From Pectinatus sottacetonis (GTDB taxonomy: Bacteria; Bacillota; Negativicutes; Selenomonadales; Selenomonadaceae), in NCBI RefSeq assembly GCF_015732155.1, contig NZ_WIQK01000001.1, positions 716,501-780,500 of the forward strand: 64,000 bases of DNA. The letters run 5' to 3'. The translations under genes and the position numbers were made by a program. Below, piece after piece: positions 1 to 8,143 of this stretch. A model generated the notes under the pieces. The model saw only the letters and a list, made by a program, of their open reading frames with translations. It was not told where the DNA came from and did no database searches. Every line of letters begins with the position of its first letter. Positions within the stretch are counted from its first letter, which is position 1.

Positions 1-392
1 ACAAGACAGTTATGCGCTACATGAGTATAAGCCATAAGCAGACAATCATTACCTATGCGTGTTTCACTTTCAGGACCACAGCCTCGGTGAATAGTTGCAC
101 ATTCTCTTACAGTAGTTCTGTCACCAATAAAAACATATGATTTTTCACCTTTAAATTTTAAATCCTGCGGTTCCGTACCTACAACTGCTCCCGGATAAAT
201 TATACAGTTCTTACCAATGCCCGTCCAACCTGTTATAAGCGCATGCGACATTATTTTTGTCCCATCACCGATTTCAACATTTCCATCAATTACTGCATAT
301 GGCCCTATTTGAACATCTTTACCAATTTTCGCATGGGGATCTATAACAGCGGTTGGATGTATATATGCAATCACTTTATTTTCTGCATTCAT
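1..392 (-). CDS. lpxA: UDP-N-acetylglucosamine acyltransferase LpxA (N-terminal 130 residues; cut by window edge)
   Basis: First enzyme of lipid A synthesis: transfers a 3-hydroxyacyl chain from ACP to UDP-GlcNAc in the cytoplasm. The visible 130 codons show left-handed beta-helix hexapeptide repeats (IGKDVQIG, NVEIGDG, IGKNCIIYPG), the family segment GTEPQDLKFKGE, and HVAHNC, whose second His (residue 127) matches catalytic His125 of E. coli LpxA. ATG at 390-392 follows GAGGAGTGGGATT, a good ribosome site. The reading frame stays open to base 3, so the C-terminus lies outside the window. It follows fabZ by about 155 bases in the same direction. Function is well supported by family motifs; acyl-chain length preference cannot be read here. 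Confidence 0.95.
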   Translation of the reverse strand, partial: MNAENKVIAYIHPTAVIDPHAKIGKDVQIGPYAVIDGNVEIGDGTKIMSHALITGWTGIGKNCIIYPGAVVGTEPQDLKFKGEKSYVFIGDRTTVRECATIHRGCGPESETRIGNDCLLMAYTHVAHNCL

Positions 393-547
393 AATCCCAC
401 TCCTCGCTGACGTCTCTTAATTAGTAACACGTCTTTTCTATGGATAAAATCCACATGAGGAAAAATATTCCACCCTTCATTTATGCTTAAAAAACGTAAA
501 AATAAACGATATTAAATGTTTTCTGAGCATTTATATCTATAATATCA

Positions 548-991
548 CTATTTATCAGCATCTTTCACATTTTTTAAAGCAAATGTAAAATCTCCCTGTG
601 CTACAAGTTTTTTCTCTACAAAAGCTTCGGCATGAATTTTGCCAAAATCTCCCCTAACACGCATAAGTTCAGCCTTCATAACAAGTTGATCTCCAGGAAC
701 TACCGGTACCTTAAATTTTACATTTTCCATGCCGCCAAAAAAAGCCAACTTCCCCCGATTTTCTTCTGGATAAAGCATCGCAAAACCACCAACTTGAGCC
801 ATTGCTTCAAGAATAAGAACTCCTGGCATTATCGGATGTCCTGGAAAATGACCTCTAAATTGAGCTTCGCCCATAGTAATGTTTTTTATTCCAGTAGCAC
901 TCTTAAAAGGAACTACTTCTAATATGCGGTCCACAAGTAAAAAAGGCGGACGATGTGGTAACACTTTTTGAATTTCATTTATATCTATCAT
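548..991 (-). CDS. fabZ: 3-hydroxyacyl-ACP dehydratase FabZ
   Basis: Dehydrates 3-hydroxyacyl-ACP in fatty acid elongation; in lpx clusters it competes with LpxA/LpxD for the same hydroxyacyl-ACP. The 147-residue length is typical of the family. A hot-dog fold is indicated by HRPPFLLVDRI at residues 13-23 and the active-site stretch GHFPGHPIMPGVLILEAMAQ, with catalytic His48 and Glu62. ATG follows GGAGG with seven bases between. It lies 24 bases downstream of lpxC, so the two are surely co-transcribed. Nothing unusual seen. Confidence 0.97.
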   Translation of the reverse strand: MIDINEIQKVLPHRPPFLLVDRILEVVPFKSATGIKNITMGEAQFRGHFPGHPIMPGVLILEAMAQVGGFAMLYPEENRGKLAFFGGMENVKFKVPVVPGDQLVMKAELMRVRGDFGKIHAEAFVEKKLVAQGDFTFALKNVKDADK

Positions 992-1015
992 TTCTTTTCC
1001 TCCAATGCTAAATGT

Positions 1016-1846
1016 CTATGTATTGACATTCCTTCTAATAAGTCCTGCTAACGCTGTATTAAGTTTATGACCTGATTTGACTGCAATAAAATGACCCTTG
1101 ACTATTCCACCGGTTAATCTCAGATCACCAATAATATCAAGTATCTTATGCCTAACAAGCTCATTATCAAAACGCAATTTATTTATCCAGCCTTTATCAT
1201 TATAGACAATTACGTTTTCCAGACTGCCACCTAGTCCCAGGCCCATAGAGCGCAACTGTTCTATTTCTTTTTCATAAGCAATTGTCCGAGCTGGTGCAAT
1301 TTCTTTCTCATATGTAGTTTTATTAATTGTGAAATCAGCATACTGGATTCCTATCAGTGGATGCTCATTAAGCGATGTAAAACTCACTCTGAAACCATCA
1401 TATGGTAGAGCAACAACAAACTTTTCCCTATCATCTATTCGATAAACTTTATCTATAACTATCTCTTTGCGTTTCTTCTGTTGTTTTTTTTGCCCAGCTT
1501 TTTGCAAAGCTGCAAAAAAAATAGCCGAGCAACCATCTTCAACTGGAGGCTCCTCACTACTCATTTCAATACGACAATTGTCAATTTTACAAACATGCAA
1601 TGCCGACATTAAATGTTCGATAGTAAAAACCTGAGCCTGTCCATTGCTGATTGTAGTAGCTCTAAGCGTTGTCGTTACATTTTCTGCAACAGCTTCTATC
1701 TGCGGACATCCTGCCAGATCTGTTCTTACAAAAATAATTCCCGTATCTTCTGGTGCTGGTAAAAGCTTTATTTTAGATAATTTGCCTGAATGAAGGCCTA
1801 TTCCCTCACAAATCACTTCTCGTGCCAGCGTTATTTGATAACACAT
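1016..1846 (-). CDS. lpxC: UDP-3-O-acyl-N-acetylglucosamine deacetylase LpxC
   Basis: Zinc amidase that catalyses the committed step of lipid A synthesis in the cytoplasm. Zinc ligands are visible as His78 (EHLMSA), His233 and Asp237 (RHKILDIIGDL), and the catalytic His260 sits in SGHKLN, corresponding to His79, His238, Asp242 and His265 of E. coli LpxC. The 276 residues make it slightly shorter than the proteobacterial enzyme (about 305). ATG follows AGGAGG at good spacing. A promoter-like pair lies just upstream (1874-1902), so the lpxC-fabZ-lpxA end of the cluster may be transcribed independently of the genes before the IS insertion. Confidence 0.97.
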   Translation of the reverse strand: MCYQITLAREVICEGIGLHSGKLSKIKLLPAPEDTGIIFVRTDLAGCPQIEAVAENVTTTLRATTISNGQAQVFTIEHLMSALHVCKIDNCRIEMSSEEPPVEDGCSAIFFAALQKAGQKKQQKKRKEIVIDKVYRIDDREKFVVALPYDGFRVSFTSLNEHPLIGIQYADFTINKTTYEKEIAPARTIAYEKEIEQLRSMGLGLGGSLENVIVYNDKGWINKLRFDNELVRHKILDIIGDLRLTGGIVKGHFIAVKSGHKLNTALAGLIRRNVNT

Positions 1847-1873
1847 AAAAATCCTCCTGCCATATCTTATTAT

Positions 1874-1902
1874 ATTCTACAAGACATCATCTTTAACTGC
1901 AA
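1874..1902 (-). promoter_or_regulatory. Putative sigma-A promoter for lpxC-fabZ-lpxA
   Basis: On the minus strand TTGCAG (1897-1902) and TAGAAT (1874-1879) are separated by 17 bases, close to the TTGACA/TATAAT consensus, and lie about 28 bases upstream of the lpxC start. Inferred from sequence only. Confidence 0.5.
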
Positions 1903-2029
1903 GCTTTTTTACTTGTTAAATTTAGAAAGATAACTATAATTTACACTGTACATTCTCTCTGTGATACACTTAACTTTGCCAGCACAAATATATAATGCCG
2001 CAAAATAATTTCTTCTTATGTTTTGATAG

Positions 2030-2659
2030 TCACGGTACTGTATATGTGATCCCCCAAAAAGATTTTTTGTCACGCCAACCTGCCGTAAATTGTAATCCCT
2101 TTGCTGTTGCCAGGCGAAAACCATACGAAGTTTTTTTGTCAATATGTTCCACCATAAAGGATAAATCAGGAAATTCTCCTCCTTTTGACAAGGGAATAAG
2201 TCTTGTTTCTAAACCTGCAAACCCATGTTTATAACGCATTGTCCCAATTCCTGTATGAATTCTCAAACCAAAAGGAAGTGCCTTGCTCAATACCAAATAA
2301 GCTGCAGTATTATCATTGTCAGCTATATCATCAACCCCCATAGCGATTCCCGGGGTAAAAACACCTTCCTGCTCCAGGCTGTATTTCAAATTAAATGTCT
2401 TTAATGTATGAATATTATTTTCATCACGTACCGCCCCACTCATTTCAAAACTGCGAAACAGAGGAACTGCTATAACTTCATAAGCAGCCGTATTCAAATG
2501 ATAATAACCTATTTCCATTTGATTACTACGCATTACATCAGCAGATGGTACATCAATAAGACCAGTAGGGCCATAAGTTGTAGGTGCTGCCTTAGTTATA
2601 TCGCAATTTACCATAATTCCCACAAGCACTAATAAAATCACAACAAATTTTTTTTGCAT
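2030..2659 (-). CDS. Probable outer-membrane protein, YjbH-like N-terminal type
   Basis: 209 residues with an N-terminal signal peptide (hydrophobic residues 5-17, likely cleavage after DITKA). The mature protein starts with TYGPTGLIDVPSADV, resembling the start of YjbH/DUF940-type beta-barrel proteins, and continues as alternating strands ending KSFWGITYTVP. The exact role is unknown. Its ATG shares one base with the stop codon of the tnpB remnant (TAATG), and its AGGAGAGG ribosome site lies inside that remnant, so an IS200/IS605 element landed immediately before this gene. Placement between lpxD and lpxC suggests an envelope role. Expression now probably depends on read-through from the IS or a promoter inside it. 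Confidence 0.7.
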   Translation of the reverse strand: MQKKFVVILLVLVGIMVNCDITKAAPTTYGPTGLIDVPSADVMRSNQMEIGYYHLNTAAYEVIAVPLFRSFEMSGAVRDENNIHTLKTFNLKYSLEQEGVFTPGIAMGVDDIADNDNTAAYLVLSKALPFGLRIHTGIGTMRYKHGFAGLETRLIPLSKGGEFPDLSFMVEHIDKKTSYGFRLATAKGLQFTAGWRDKKSFWGITYTVP

Positions 2660-2907
2660 TACACCTCTCCTGAATACACCACATTCAAAGCATTGGCGAG
2701 GACAAGACTATCAACATCTTTGAGACAAATAAATTCTGCTTTATATTGTGCAGGCGTGTTTTTCAGTCTTTGCTTAGTTGTTTTGTAATGTTCTATTCTA
2801 TCACTAAGCATTCTATTGTAAATAAAACGTGTGCAGCCAAAAGTTTTTGCAATCATAACACTTTGCTCAGTATTAGGATATATACGAAATTTATATGCCT
2901 TGTTCAT
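2659..2907 (-). pseudogene. Truncated IS200/IS605 tnpB (OrfB) N-terminal fragment
   Basis: 82 residues beginning MNKAYKFRIYPNTEQ with CTRFIYNRML, the N-terminal helix-turn-helix region of TnpB/OrfB proteins, and continuing to VDSLVLANAL, where TnpB similarity stops. The last residues (NVVYSGEV) read through the ribosome-binding site of the next gene. A complete TnpB is about 350-400 residues with a RuvC-like nuclease and zinc finger, all absent here, so no RNA-guided nuclease activity is expected. ATG follows AGGAGG and starts 15 bases after tnpA stops. Confidence 0.9.
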
Positions 2908-2922
2908 AGCCTTACCTCCTGC

Positions 2923-3327
2923 TTAATTTTTACTACCTTGTTCTTCAATATATCTCTTTATCACTTCAATAGGAACACCGCCTGTTGTGAATAAGCAAAA
3001 ACTTTGATTCCAAAAACGTTCCTGCCAGAGACTTTTACGAATTTGTGGATATTCTTTTTTTATTAGTCTGCTACTTGCACTTTTATATGCATTAATAAAT
3101 TTACTAAGTTCGCTTTTGGGCTGTGCTGTAAACATGATATGAACATGATCTTTATCATGATTCCATTCATCTATAGTAATTCCATATTTTGGACTAATGT
3201 AGTCAAATATTCCTCTAAGTCTCCCAGAAATATCATCATTAATTACCTTGCGACGATATTTTACAACCAAAACGAGATGGTAATACATCAGAAAAACTGA
3301 ATGTGAATTATGCTGTAATTCCCTCAT
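2923..3327 (-). CDS. tnpA: IS200/IS605 TnpA, Y1 HUH transposase
   Basis: Single-strand DNA transposase of the peel-and-paste type. Counting from the chosen ATG at 3327 it has 134 residues, normal for the family. The HUH metal motif is His61-Val-His63 (DHVHIMF) and the nucleophile is Tyr126 in KRYIEEQG; WQERFWNQSF is also characteristic. A longer frame starts at 3411, but its extra 28 residues are not family-like and would run over the left-end hairpin. MRELQ is preceded by GGAG, so I use 3327. All catalytic residues are present, so the protein may be active although the element around it is incomplete. Confidence 0.93.
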   Translation of the reverse strand: MRELQHNSHSVFLMYYHLVLVVKYRRKVINDDISGRLRGIFDYISPKYGITIDEWNHDKDHVHIMFTAQPKSELSKFINAYKSASSRLIKKEYPQIRKSLWQERFWNQSFCLFTTGGVPIEVIKRYIEEQGSKN

Positions 3328-3415
3328 TATAAAAATTCTCCAATCATTTCGACTGATAATATAATAGCATGAAAAAATTATACTTGCAATATTAAAACCG
3401 TGGTGATTCATCCAA

Positions 3416-3445
3416 CCACTTTAGAAGTGGGGGAATTCTCCCCAC
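3416..3445. repeat. IS200/IS605 left-end hairpins
   Basis: Two overlapping hairpins lie upstream of tnpA: CCACTT/AAGTGG with a TAG loop (3416-3430) and GTGGGG/CCCCAC with a seven-base loop (3427-3445). Subterminal imperfect palindromes of this kind are what TnpA binds in this IS family. The two stems share bases and cannot both form at once. Confidence 0.65.
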
Positions 3446-3455
3446 AAAAAATTAA

Positions 3456-3598
3456 AAAAGAGGCTGCCGCACAAGTAACACTAATTTCATGATAATACAA
3501 TCAACCATTGCTACGCGAATTTCTTTTTTCTAATACTAGAAAAACATGGTATATTGCATATTTATGAATAAAAGTGTCTACATGCGACAACCGCTTTT
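3456..3598 (-). repeat. Long-loop inverted repeat downstream of lpxD (copy B)
   Basis: Arms 3456-3471 and 3583-3598 pair with a loop of about 111 bases. As minus-strand RNA, 15 of 16 positions pair if G.U is allowed, and the 3' arm is followed by a U-rich run, so it could end lpxD transcription. The arm shares the GGCTG-like core with two other repeats at 24381-24470 and 55883-56038. Confidence 0.5.
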
Positions 3599-3610
3599 GG
3601 AAAATAAACT

Positions 3611-4621
3611 TTATTTATTTTCCAGCTGACGCTTAATTTTTTTTATTTCTTTCAAAATTTCCGGCGTATGTGATGAAGCTGCTATTATCCTTAACCATTC
3701 CTGATGCGGCCTTGCCGGAAAACCTGCATAAAATGATCCTTTAGGCACATTATTTATAACACCAGAACGTGCTGCAAATATTGAATTTGCCCCTATATCT
3801 ATATGTCCAACAATTCCATTCTGTCCACCAAAAGTAACATTATGCCCGACCCTTGTAGAACCTGATATTCCCGTTTGCGCTACGATCAATGTATTTTCTC
3901 CAATATCACAACTATGACCTATATGTACAAGATTGTCAATTTTAGTTCCCTTACGGATATACGTAGATCCCATAGCGGCCCTATCAACTGCCGTATGGGC
4001 TCCTATCTCCACATTGTCTTCCACTACAACATTTCCAACCTGTGGTACCTTTTCATGTATCCCATTTTCTGTAACAAAACCAAATCCATCAGAACCAATT
4101 ACAGCCGAGCTATGCAGTATAACATTCTTCCCGATTTCACAAAATTCTCTTACAGTAACATTAGAATACAATATACTATCGCTGCCAATTTGTGCATACT
4201 GTCCTATGTAAACATGCGGATATAATACGACATTATCTTCTATTACAGCATTATCATCAACAACTGCAAATGGCATTATAGCTGTATTTTTACCAATAAC
4301 TACATTAGTTCCAATAAATGCCTGTTTACTTATTTCTTTTTTTATTTTTAAAGGAGGTGTAAAAATTTTAATTAACTTTATAAAAACTTCACGCGGATTT
4401 TTGACAAAAATTGCCGGCAATGGGAAATTCTTAATTTCATTAGATAAAATAACAGCTGCAGCATTACATTTTTTTGCTTTTTCTACATGTGGCTCTACTG
4501 CAAATGTAATATCGCAAGAACCCGCAGACGCAATATTAGCTACACCCTTTACTATAATTGACGGATCTCCTGATAATCTGCCGCCGACAAATCTTGCTAA
4601 TTCCCCTAATGTTTTTTCCAT
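3611..4621 (-). CDS. lpxD: UDP-3-O-acylglucosamine N-acyltransferase LpxD
   Basis: Adds the second hydroxyacyl chain, at the 2-amino position of the glucosamine, in lipid A synthesis. 336 residues: an N-terminal uridine-binding domain (about 1-95), a left-handed beta-helix of hexapeptide repeats (about 100-290), and a C-terminal helix ending [22 protein letters not shown] contains the presumed catalytic His236 (His239 in E. coli). ATG at 4621 has AGG a few bases upstream and lies 18 bases after the ompH lipoprotein gene. It is the last gene before the IS insertion and a long inverted repeat. Confidence 0.97.
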   Translation of the reverse strand: MEKTLGELARFVGGRLSGDPSIIVKGVANIASAGSCDITFAVEPHVEKAKKCNAAAVILSNEIKNFPLPAIFVKNPREVFIKLIKIFTPPLKIKKEISKQAFIGTNVVIGKNTAIMPFAVVDDNAVIEDNVVLYPHVYIGQYAQIGSDSILYSNVTVREFCEIGKNVILHSSAVIGSDGFGFVTENGIHEKVPQVGNVVVEDNVEIGAHTAVDRAAMGSTYIRKGTKIDNLVHIGHSCDIGENTLIVAQTGISGSTRVGHNVTFGGQNGIVGHIDIGANSIFAARSGVINNVPKGSFYAGFPARPHQEWLRIIAASSHTPEILKEIKKIKRQLENK

Positions 4622-4639
4622 TGCCTAAACTGCCCCTTT

Positions 4640-5125
4640 TTAATGTAATTTCTGTATAACTTCATCCGTTATATCTATTCCGCCTTGTACCACAACACCA
4701 TCAACAGTAGCTGCATTTCCTGAAGCATCTTCAGGATCAAGTCCTACAGACGATTTTACCGTTACAGCAGACAGACCTTTTTCCTTTACAATTTCAGCTA
4801 ATACCTTATTCATTAAATTCTGCCGCTGCACCGTATATTTTTGCTGTATGCCATATGCTTTACGTCGCAAACTTCCTACTTCTTTAGTATACTCATCCTT
4901 TGGCATACTTCCTTGTTTCTGCATCAAATCTTCCATTTGTTTACTGACAGTTTTATATTCATTTTCAAAATTTTTATTTATATTTTTTATTTGCGGACTT
5001 TCATTCGATACCCGTTCCAAATCAACATAGCCTATTTTAGCATTATTAGAACACCCAGTTAATACAAAACATGCAGCAATTGTAACAGCTACTATTATTA
5101 AAACTTTTCTCATTTTCTGATTCAA
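4640..5125 (-). CDS. OmpH/Skp-family periplasmic chaperone-like lipoprotein
   Basis: One of three consecutive OmpH-like genes. The N-terminus is a lipoprotein signal with lipobox LTGC, followed by GYVDLERVSNESPQI, the start of the OmpH/Skp domain, then a charged coiled-coil arm and a C-terminal strand segment ending DITDEVIQKLH. OmpH/Skp proteins hold unfolded outer-membrane proteins in the periplasm; lipidation would tether this copy to a membrane. I chose TTG at 5125 because AGGAGG is eight bases before it; the ATG two codons earlier is only two bases from that site. Clustered with bamA and lpxD as in many diderms. Confidence 0.85.
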   Translation of the reverse strand: MNQKMRKVLIIVAVTIAACFVLTGCSNNAKIGYVDLERVSNESPQIKNINKNFENEYKTVSKQMEDLMQKQGSMPKDEYTKEVGSLRRKAYGIQQKYTVQRQNLMNKVLAEIVKEKGLSAVTVKSSVGLDPEDASGNAATVDGVVVQGGIDITDEVIQKLH

Positions 5126-5146
5126 AACCATATCCTCCTATTAGCT

Positions 5147-6211
5147 TTAATCTGCATTTCTAAATTCTTTTACAACAGCATCTGTAATATCCTGTGTAGA
5201 TGCTCCCTTCACGACTTGTCTTTTTAAATAATCATCCATGCTTTCTATTGCCTCATCATCTAAACTATCCTGGTTAATAAATACAATATTTAAATGATCA
5301 TTTACAGCTATTTTAGCCACTTTTACCCTTATATCATTTATCATTGTCTCTTTCAAGGCATTAATCTCATCATTTTTATTCATTAAGTCATGCTGTACTT
5401 TCAGAATATCCTTCTTTTGGGTATTCATCTGGGCAGCTTGTTGATTTAATATTTCATCCCTTTTAGCCTTAAATTCTAATAATTTTTTATCTGCTAACTG
5501 TCTATCATTGTCATTTTCCGCTGCCAATTTAGCTCTAAATTGCTTTATCTGCTCAGCATAATAGGCATCTAGTTGATTTTTTATATACATTTCATATTTC
5601 ATATTCACGGTATGGATCTTTTCTGCCTGCTCTTTTTTTAAAGCAGTCAATTGTGTTTTAATTTCTATTATTTGATCGTAAGTTAACCGCAAATTATCAG
5701 CATTATCTAGTTTTAATGTACAGTTAAATATATCAGTCTTATAGTTGTCACTTATTTTTTTTATATCAGCCGATTTCTGTCCCGCTACTTGCTGACGTAA
5801 TTCTTTTTCCTTATCAGTCATTTTATTTTGCAAAACTTTATATGCAATATGATTTCTCATATTTTCTCTTTGTTGCGTAAAGTTAAGAAAAGACTCATTC
5901 ACCACTTTATCACGACTATTGAAAGTTTTTGCTAAATCATTCATATTGCCTGATAGTGCATCTATTTTACTTTCCAGAGACACTCGTTCACTTTGCAGTT
6001 TGAGAAATTCCTCATAGCGGGGATGAACTTTTATCACTTTATTTATATCTATAACACCAGCTGCATAAAGTATTGGTGGATTATGGACAGCAGCCGGTTT
6101 ATAAAAATGTTTAATAATAAAAAACAATATTATACAGGCAATAATAATTATAGCTGTTCCTAAAATAATATTTTTTTTCTTCCGGTACTGCTGTTTATTC
6201 GTAGAACTCAC
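5147..6211 (-). CDS. Long OmpH/Skp-like protein with N-terminal membrane anchor
   Basis: 354 residues, about twice the usual OmpH length. A lysine-rich start (QQYRKKKN) precedes a hydrophobic segment at about residues 14-33 with no obvious cleavage site, so it may be anchored in the inner membrane. GVIDINKVIKVHPRYEEF marks one OmpH-like start, followed by roughly 200 residues of charged coiled coil (many K/E/Q/D) and an OmpH-like tail (LNIVFINQDSLDD ... DITDAVVKEFRNAD). The frame opens with GTG; an in-frame stop lies six codons upstream and no later start fits, but the ribosome site is weak because AAGAG abuts the GTG. A hairpin lies just upstream. Role inferred from neighbours. Confidence 0.75.
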   Translation of the reverse strand: MSSTNKQQYRKKKNIILGTAIIIIACIILFFIIKHFYKPAAVHNPPILYAAGVIDINKVIKVHPRYEEFLKLQSERVSLESKIDALSGNMNDLAKTFNSRDKVVNESFLNFTQQRENMRNHIAYKVLQNKMTDKEKELRQQVAGQKSADIKKISDNYKTDIFNCTLKLDNADNLRLTYDQIIEIKTQLTALKKEQAEKIHTVNMKYEMYIKNQLDAYYAEQIKQFRAKLAAENDNDRQLADKKLLEFKAKRDEILNQQAAQMNTQKKDILKVQHDLMNKNDEINALKETMINDIRVKVAKIAVNDHLNIVFINQDSLDDEAIESMDDYLKRQVVKGASTQDITDAVVKEFRNAD

Positions 6212-6220
6212 CTCTTGAGA

Positions 6221-6250
6221 AAATTACCGAGCACAAAGGCTCGGTAATTT
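6221..6250 (-). other. Intercistronic hairpin before the long ompH-like gene
   Basis: A 12-bp perfect stem (6221-6232 with 6239-6250, six-base loop, GC-rich centre) lies ten bases before the GTG start of the 354-residue gene. The following minus-strand sequence is TTTTC, a poor U-tract, so it is more likely an attenuating or transcript-stabilising hairpin than a full terminator. Confidence 0.6.
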
Positions 6251-6268
6251 CAGTAAAATAATACATTA

Positions 6269-6742
6269 TCATTTACTTTTCTGCATTTTGTTTAAAACAT
6301 CCTGAGTAATATCCTGCCCACCATATATTACGCTGCTTTTATCAAGGACTACAGCTAAACCCTTAGCATCAGCCACCGATTGTACATTGGCTTTTACTGT
6401 TTCAACTATAGGATTCAATAATTCTTTTTGTTTTTTCATCATATCTTCACGAATTTTTAAGGCATATTCACTTTTTTGTTTATCATCCATATTAGCTGCT
6501 TTAGCTTTAAAATCTTCTTCAGCTTTTTTCTGTTCAGTCTGCATTTGCTGACGTGCTGCCGCCAATTGAGGTGAACTGGAAATAAGCTGGCGATAATCAA
6601 CAATGCCTACATTGGAAGAAGACGCTGCTGAAGCAATTCCTGAATCATACTGTGAAATACCAATAGCTGCTATACTAAGAACAAATACAGCTGCAATAAC
6701 AAAACTTATAATTTTAATTTGTTTTTTTTCAAAATTAATCAT
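6269..6742 (-). CDS. OmpH/Skp-family periplasmic chaperone
   Basis: 157 residues with an N-terminal hydrophobic signal segment (about 10-33), then NVGIVDYRQLISSSPQL, the usual OmpH start, a lysine/glutamate-rich helical arm (about 60-115), and a C-terminal segment with YGGQDITQDVLNKMQ. Size and layout are those of ordinary Skp/OmpH. No lipobox is seen, so it is probably exported as a soluble or signal-anchored chaperone. ATG follows AGGAGA by eight bases. First of the three tandem paralogues in transcription order, downstream of the unknown barrel protein and bamA. Confidence 0.9.
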   Translation of the reverse strand: MINFEKKQIKIISFVIAAVFVLSIAAIGISQYDSGIASAASSSNVGIVDYRQLISSSPQLAAARQQMQTEQKKAEEDFKAKAANMDDKQKSEYALKIREDMMKKQKELLNPIVETVKANVQSVADAKGLAVVLDKSSVIYGGQDITQDVLNKMQKSK

Positions 6743-6827
6743 TAAATAAATCTCCTCTTAATTATAAACGTATATTTTATATAAACAAAATAATTATATC
6801 AAACAAATTTTTTTTATTCAAGCAGCC

Positions 6828-8123
6828 TCAAAAAGTACCAATTAAACGTATCCATTTACTTTCCCTATTATCAAGATTCTGCCATATATATTCTAAACCC
6901 ACAAAATCATGTATACGATAACGAATTGCCGTTTCCCACGAATCCTTTGTCAGAAGATAATTAAATCGTCCCTGCCAGCGATTGTTAAATTTTCTCTGAA
7001 CATCAATAGTTTTTATCCCATCCCTAAAAAAATATCTTCCGCCCAGCTTCCATTGATCGTTAAAATGATAATCATAGCCTACTGCCCATTTTACTACAGC
7101 ATCCTGCGGTTTAAAAAACACTTCACTGAAAACTTCATTCTTTTTATTTATATTTTTTCCCAAATGTGCCCGATAAATTGAGTCATTATCATTATTGCGA
7201 CCAAAATCGACCCAACCTTCCAGATTTATATTATACCTATCAGTATCTGAATGAGTAGTGATATATGTCTTTTCACCTGGTTCTATATCAACTGTCGTAT
7301 GCATCTTAACCATAGAAAAGGCTTTTTGTTTATCAAGTGTTTTTGTTAGTCGAACGGCAAAATACTTTTTATGCCTTTCTACAAAATCTACTGGCACGCC
7401 TAATAAAATATTAGTCTGCTCTTGAAAATATAAACGTTCCTGTAATAAATAAATATTAGGCATAGATGATGAACGCATTTTTAAATCAATGTTCCGCACA
7501 ACCGGCATTCGTGGGTAAATGGTAATAGTGATCTTCGTATTTATACCAGGAGTCATTTCAAAGTCCGCCCGAAATTCCGGCAGATGTATTTTCATAAAGT
7601 CATCCAGGCTGCGTTTCAATACTCCATTTGTCCAATCCACTGCATCAACAGGAAGTCCGCACAAATTATTCTTAAATAATTCATCAACCCCCTGTATGTC
7701 ACTTATTGCCAAATTGGCTATATCCGCCGAAACACCATCGGTCTTAATATCCACATCTACATTCGTTATAACATCATTCCATGGAAGTAAGTTTATTGTA
7801 ACATATACATTACTCTTATCAAAATAAATATTTACATTACTCACCGTATAACCAATAAGAATTTTATCAAAGACATCTTTTATTATATTCTCATACTGAA
7901 TTTTTTTATCTGTGATATCAGCAAATTGTTTTCCACTCATCAGCTGATCGGCAATAACTGTTACACTTCTTTCCATTCTATTTTTTATAAGCACAGGCAG
8001 ACGTCCTGAAGTAACTATATCAACTTTTATATTATTATCATCAGCTGCTGCCGCATAAACATTACTAAAACTAAAAACAACTATAAACAATGGCAACAGC
8101 AAAAATATTTTTCTTAAGTTCAT
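6828..8123 (-). CDS. Unknown envelope protein with probable C-terminal beta-barrel
   Basis: 431 residues from the chosen ATG (8123, seven bases after AAAGG; the ATG two codons earlier is too close). A signal peptide (FSFSNVYA, cleavage near AAA) is followed by about 240 residues with alternating strands and short helices that could be POTRA-like, then from about residue 290 amphipathic strands (YNINLEGWVDFGRN, WAVGYDYHFN, WKLGGRYFFRDG, WETAIRYRIHDF) ending in LIGTF. A terminal Phe after such strands is the outer-membrane barrel signature. It lies between bamA and ompH, implying outer-membrane assembly. I do not recognise a named family, and the Omp85 RGY/F motif is absent. Confidence 0.7.
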   Translation of the reverse strand: MNLRKIFLLLPLFIVVFSFSNVYAAAADDNNIKVDIVTSGRLPVLIKNRMERSVTVIADQLMSGKQFADITDKKIQYENIIKDVFDKILIGYTVSNVNIYFDKSNVYVTINLLPWNDVITNVDVDIKTDGVSADIANLAISDIQGVDELFKNNLCGLPVDAVDWTNGVLKRSLDDFMKIHLPEFRADFEMTPGINTKITITIYPRMPVVRNIDLKMRSSSMPNIYLLQERLYFQEQTNILLGVPVDFVERHKKYFAVRLTKTLDKQKAFSMVKMHTTVDIEPGEKTYITTHSDTDRYNINLEGWVDFGRNNDNDSIYRAHLGKNINKKNEVFSEVFFKPQDAVVKWAVGYDYHFNDQWKLGGRYFFRDGIKTIDVQRKFNNRWQGRFNYLLTKDSWETAIRYRIHDFVGLEYIWQNLDNRESKWIRLIGTF

Positions 8124-8143
8124 ATTCATGCCTTTAAAAACAT

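Larger units (their letters stand above)
2659..3446 (-). mobile_element. IS200/IS605-family element, truncated at the tnpB side
   Basis: An intact tnpA (2923-3327) is followed by the first 77 or so codons of tnpB (2659-2907), with a hairpin-rich left end at 3416-3445. No right-end hairpin or the remaining roughly 300 tnpB codons are present; sequence passes directly into the outer-membrane protein gene. The element separates lpxD from the downstream lpx genes. Boundaries are approximate: this family makes no target duplication, so the ends cannot be fixed without a copy elsewhere in the genome. Confidence 0.85.

Noticed and set aside
632-922. Plus-strand 96-residue frame opposite fabZ
   Set aside because: Lies entirely inside a certain gene on the other strand; no ribosome site; composition of a shadow frame.
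1909-2142. Minus-strand 77-residue frame after the outer-membrane protein
   Set aside because: Overlaps the 3' part of the 209-residue gene in another frame, has no ribosome site and no recognisable sequence.
3328-3411. N-terminal extension of TnpA from an upstream ATG
   Set aside because: Extra 28 residues are not family-like and run into the IS left end; the internal ATG has a ribosome site and the usual start MRELQ.
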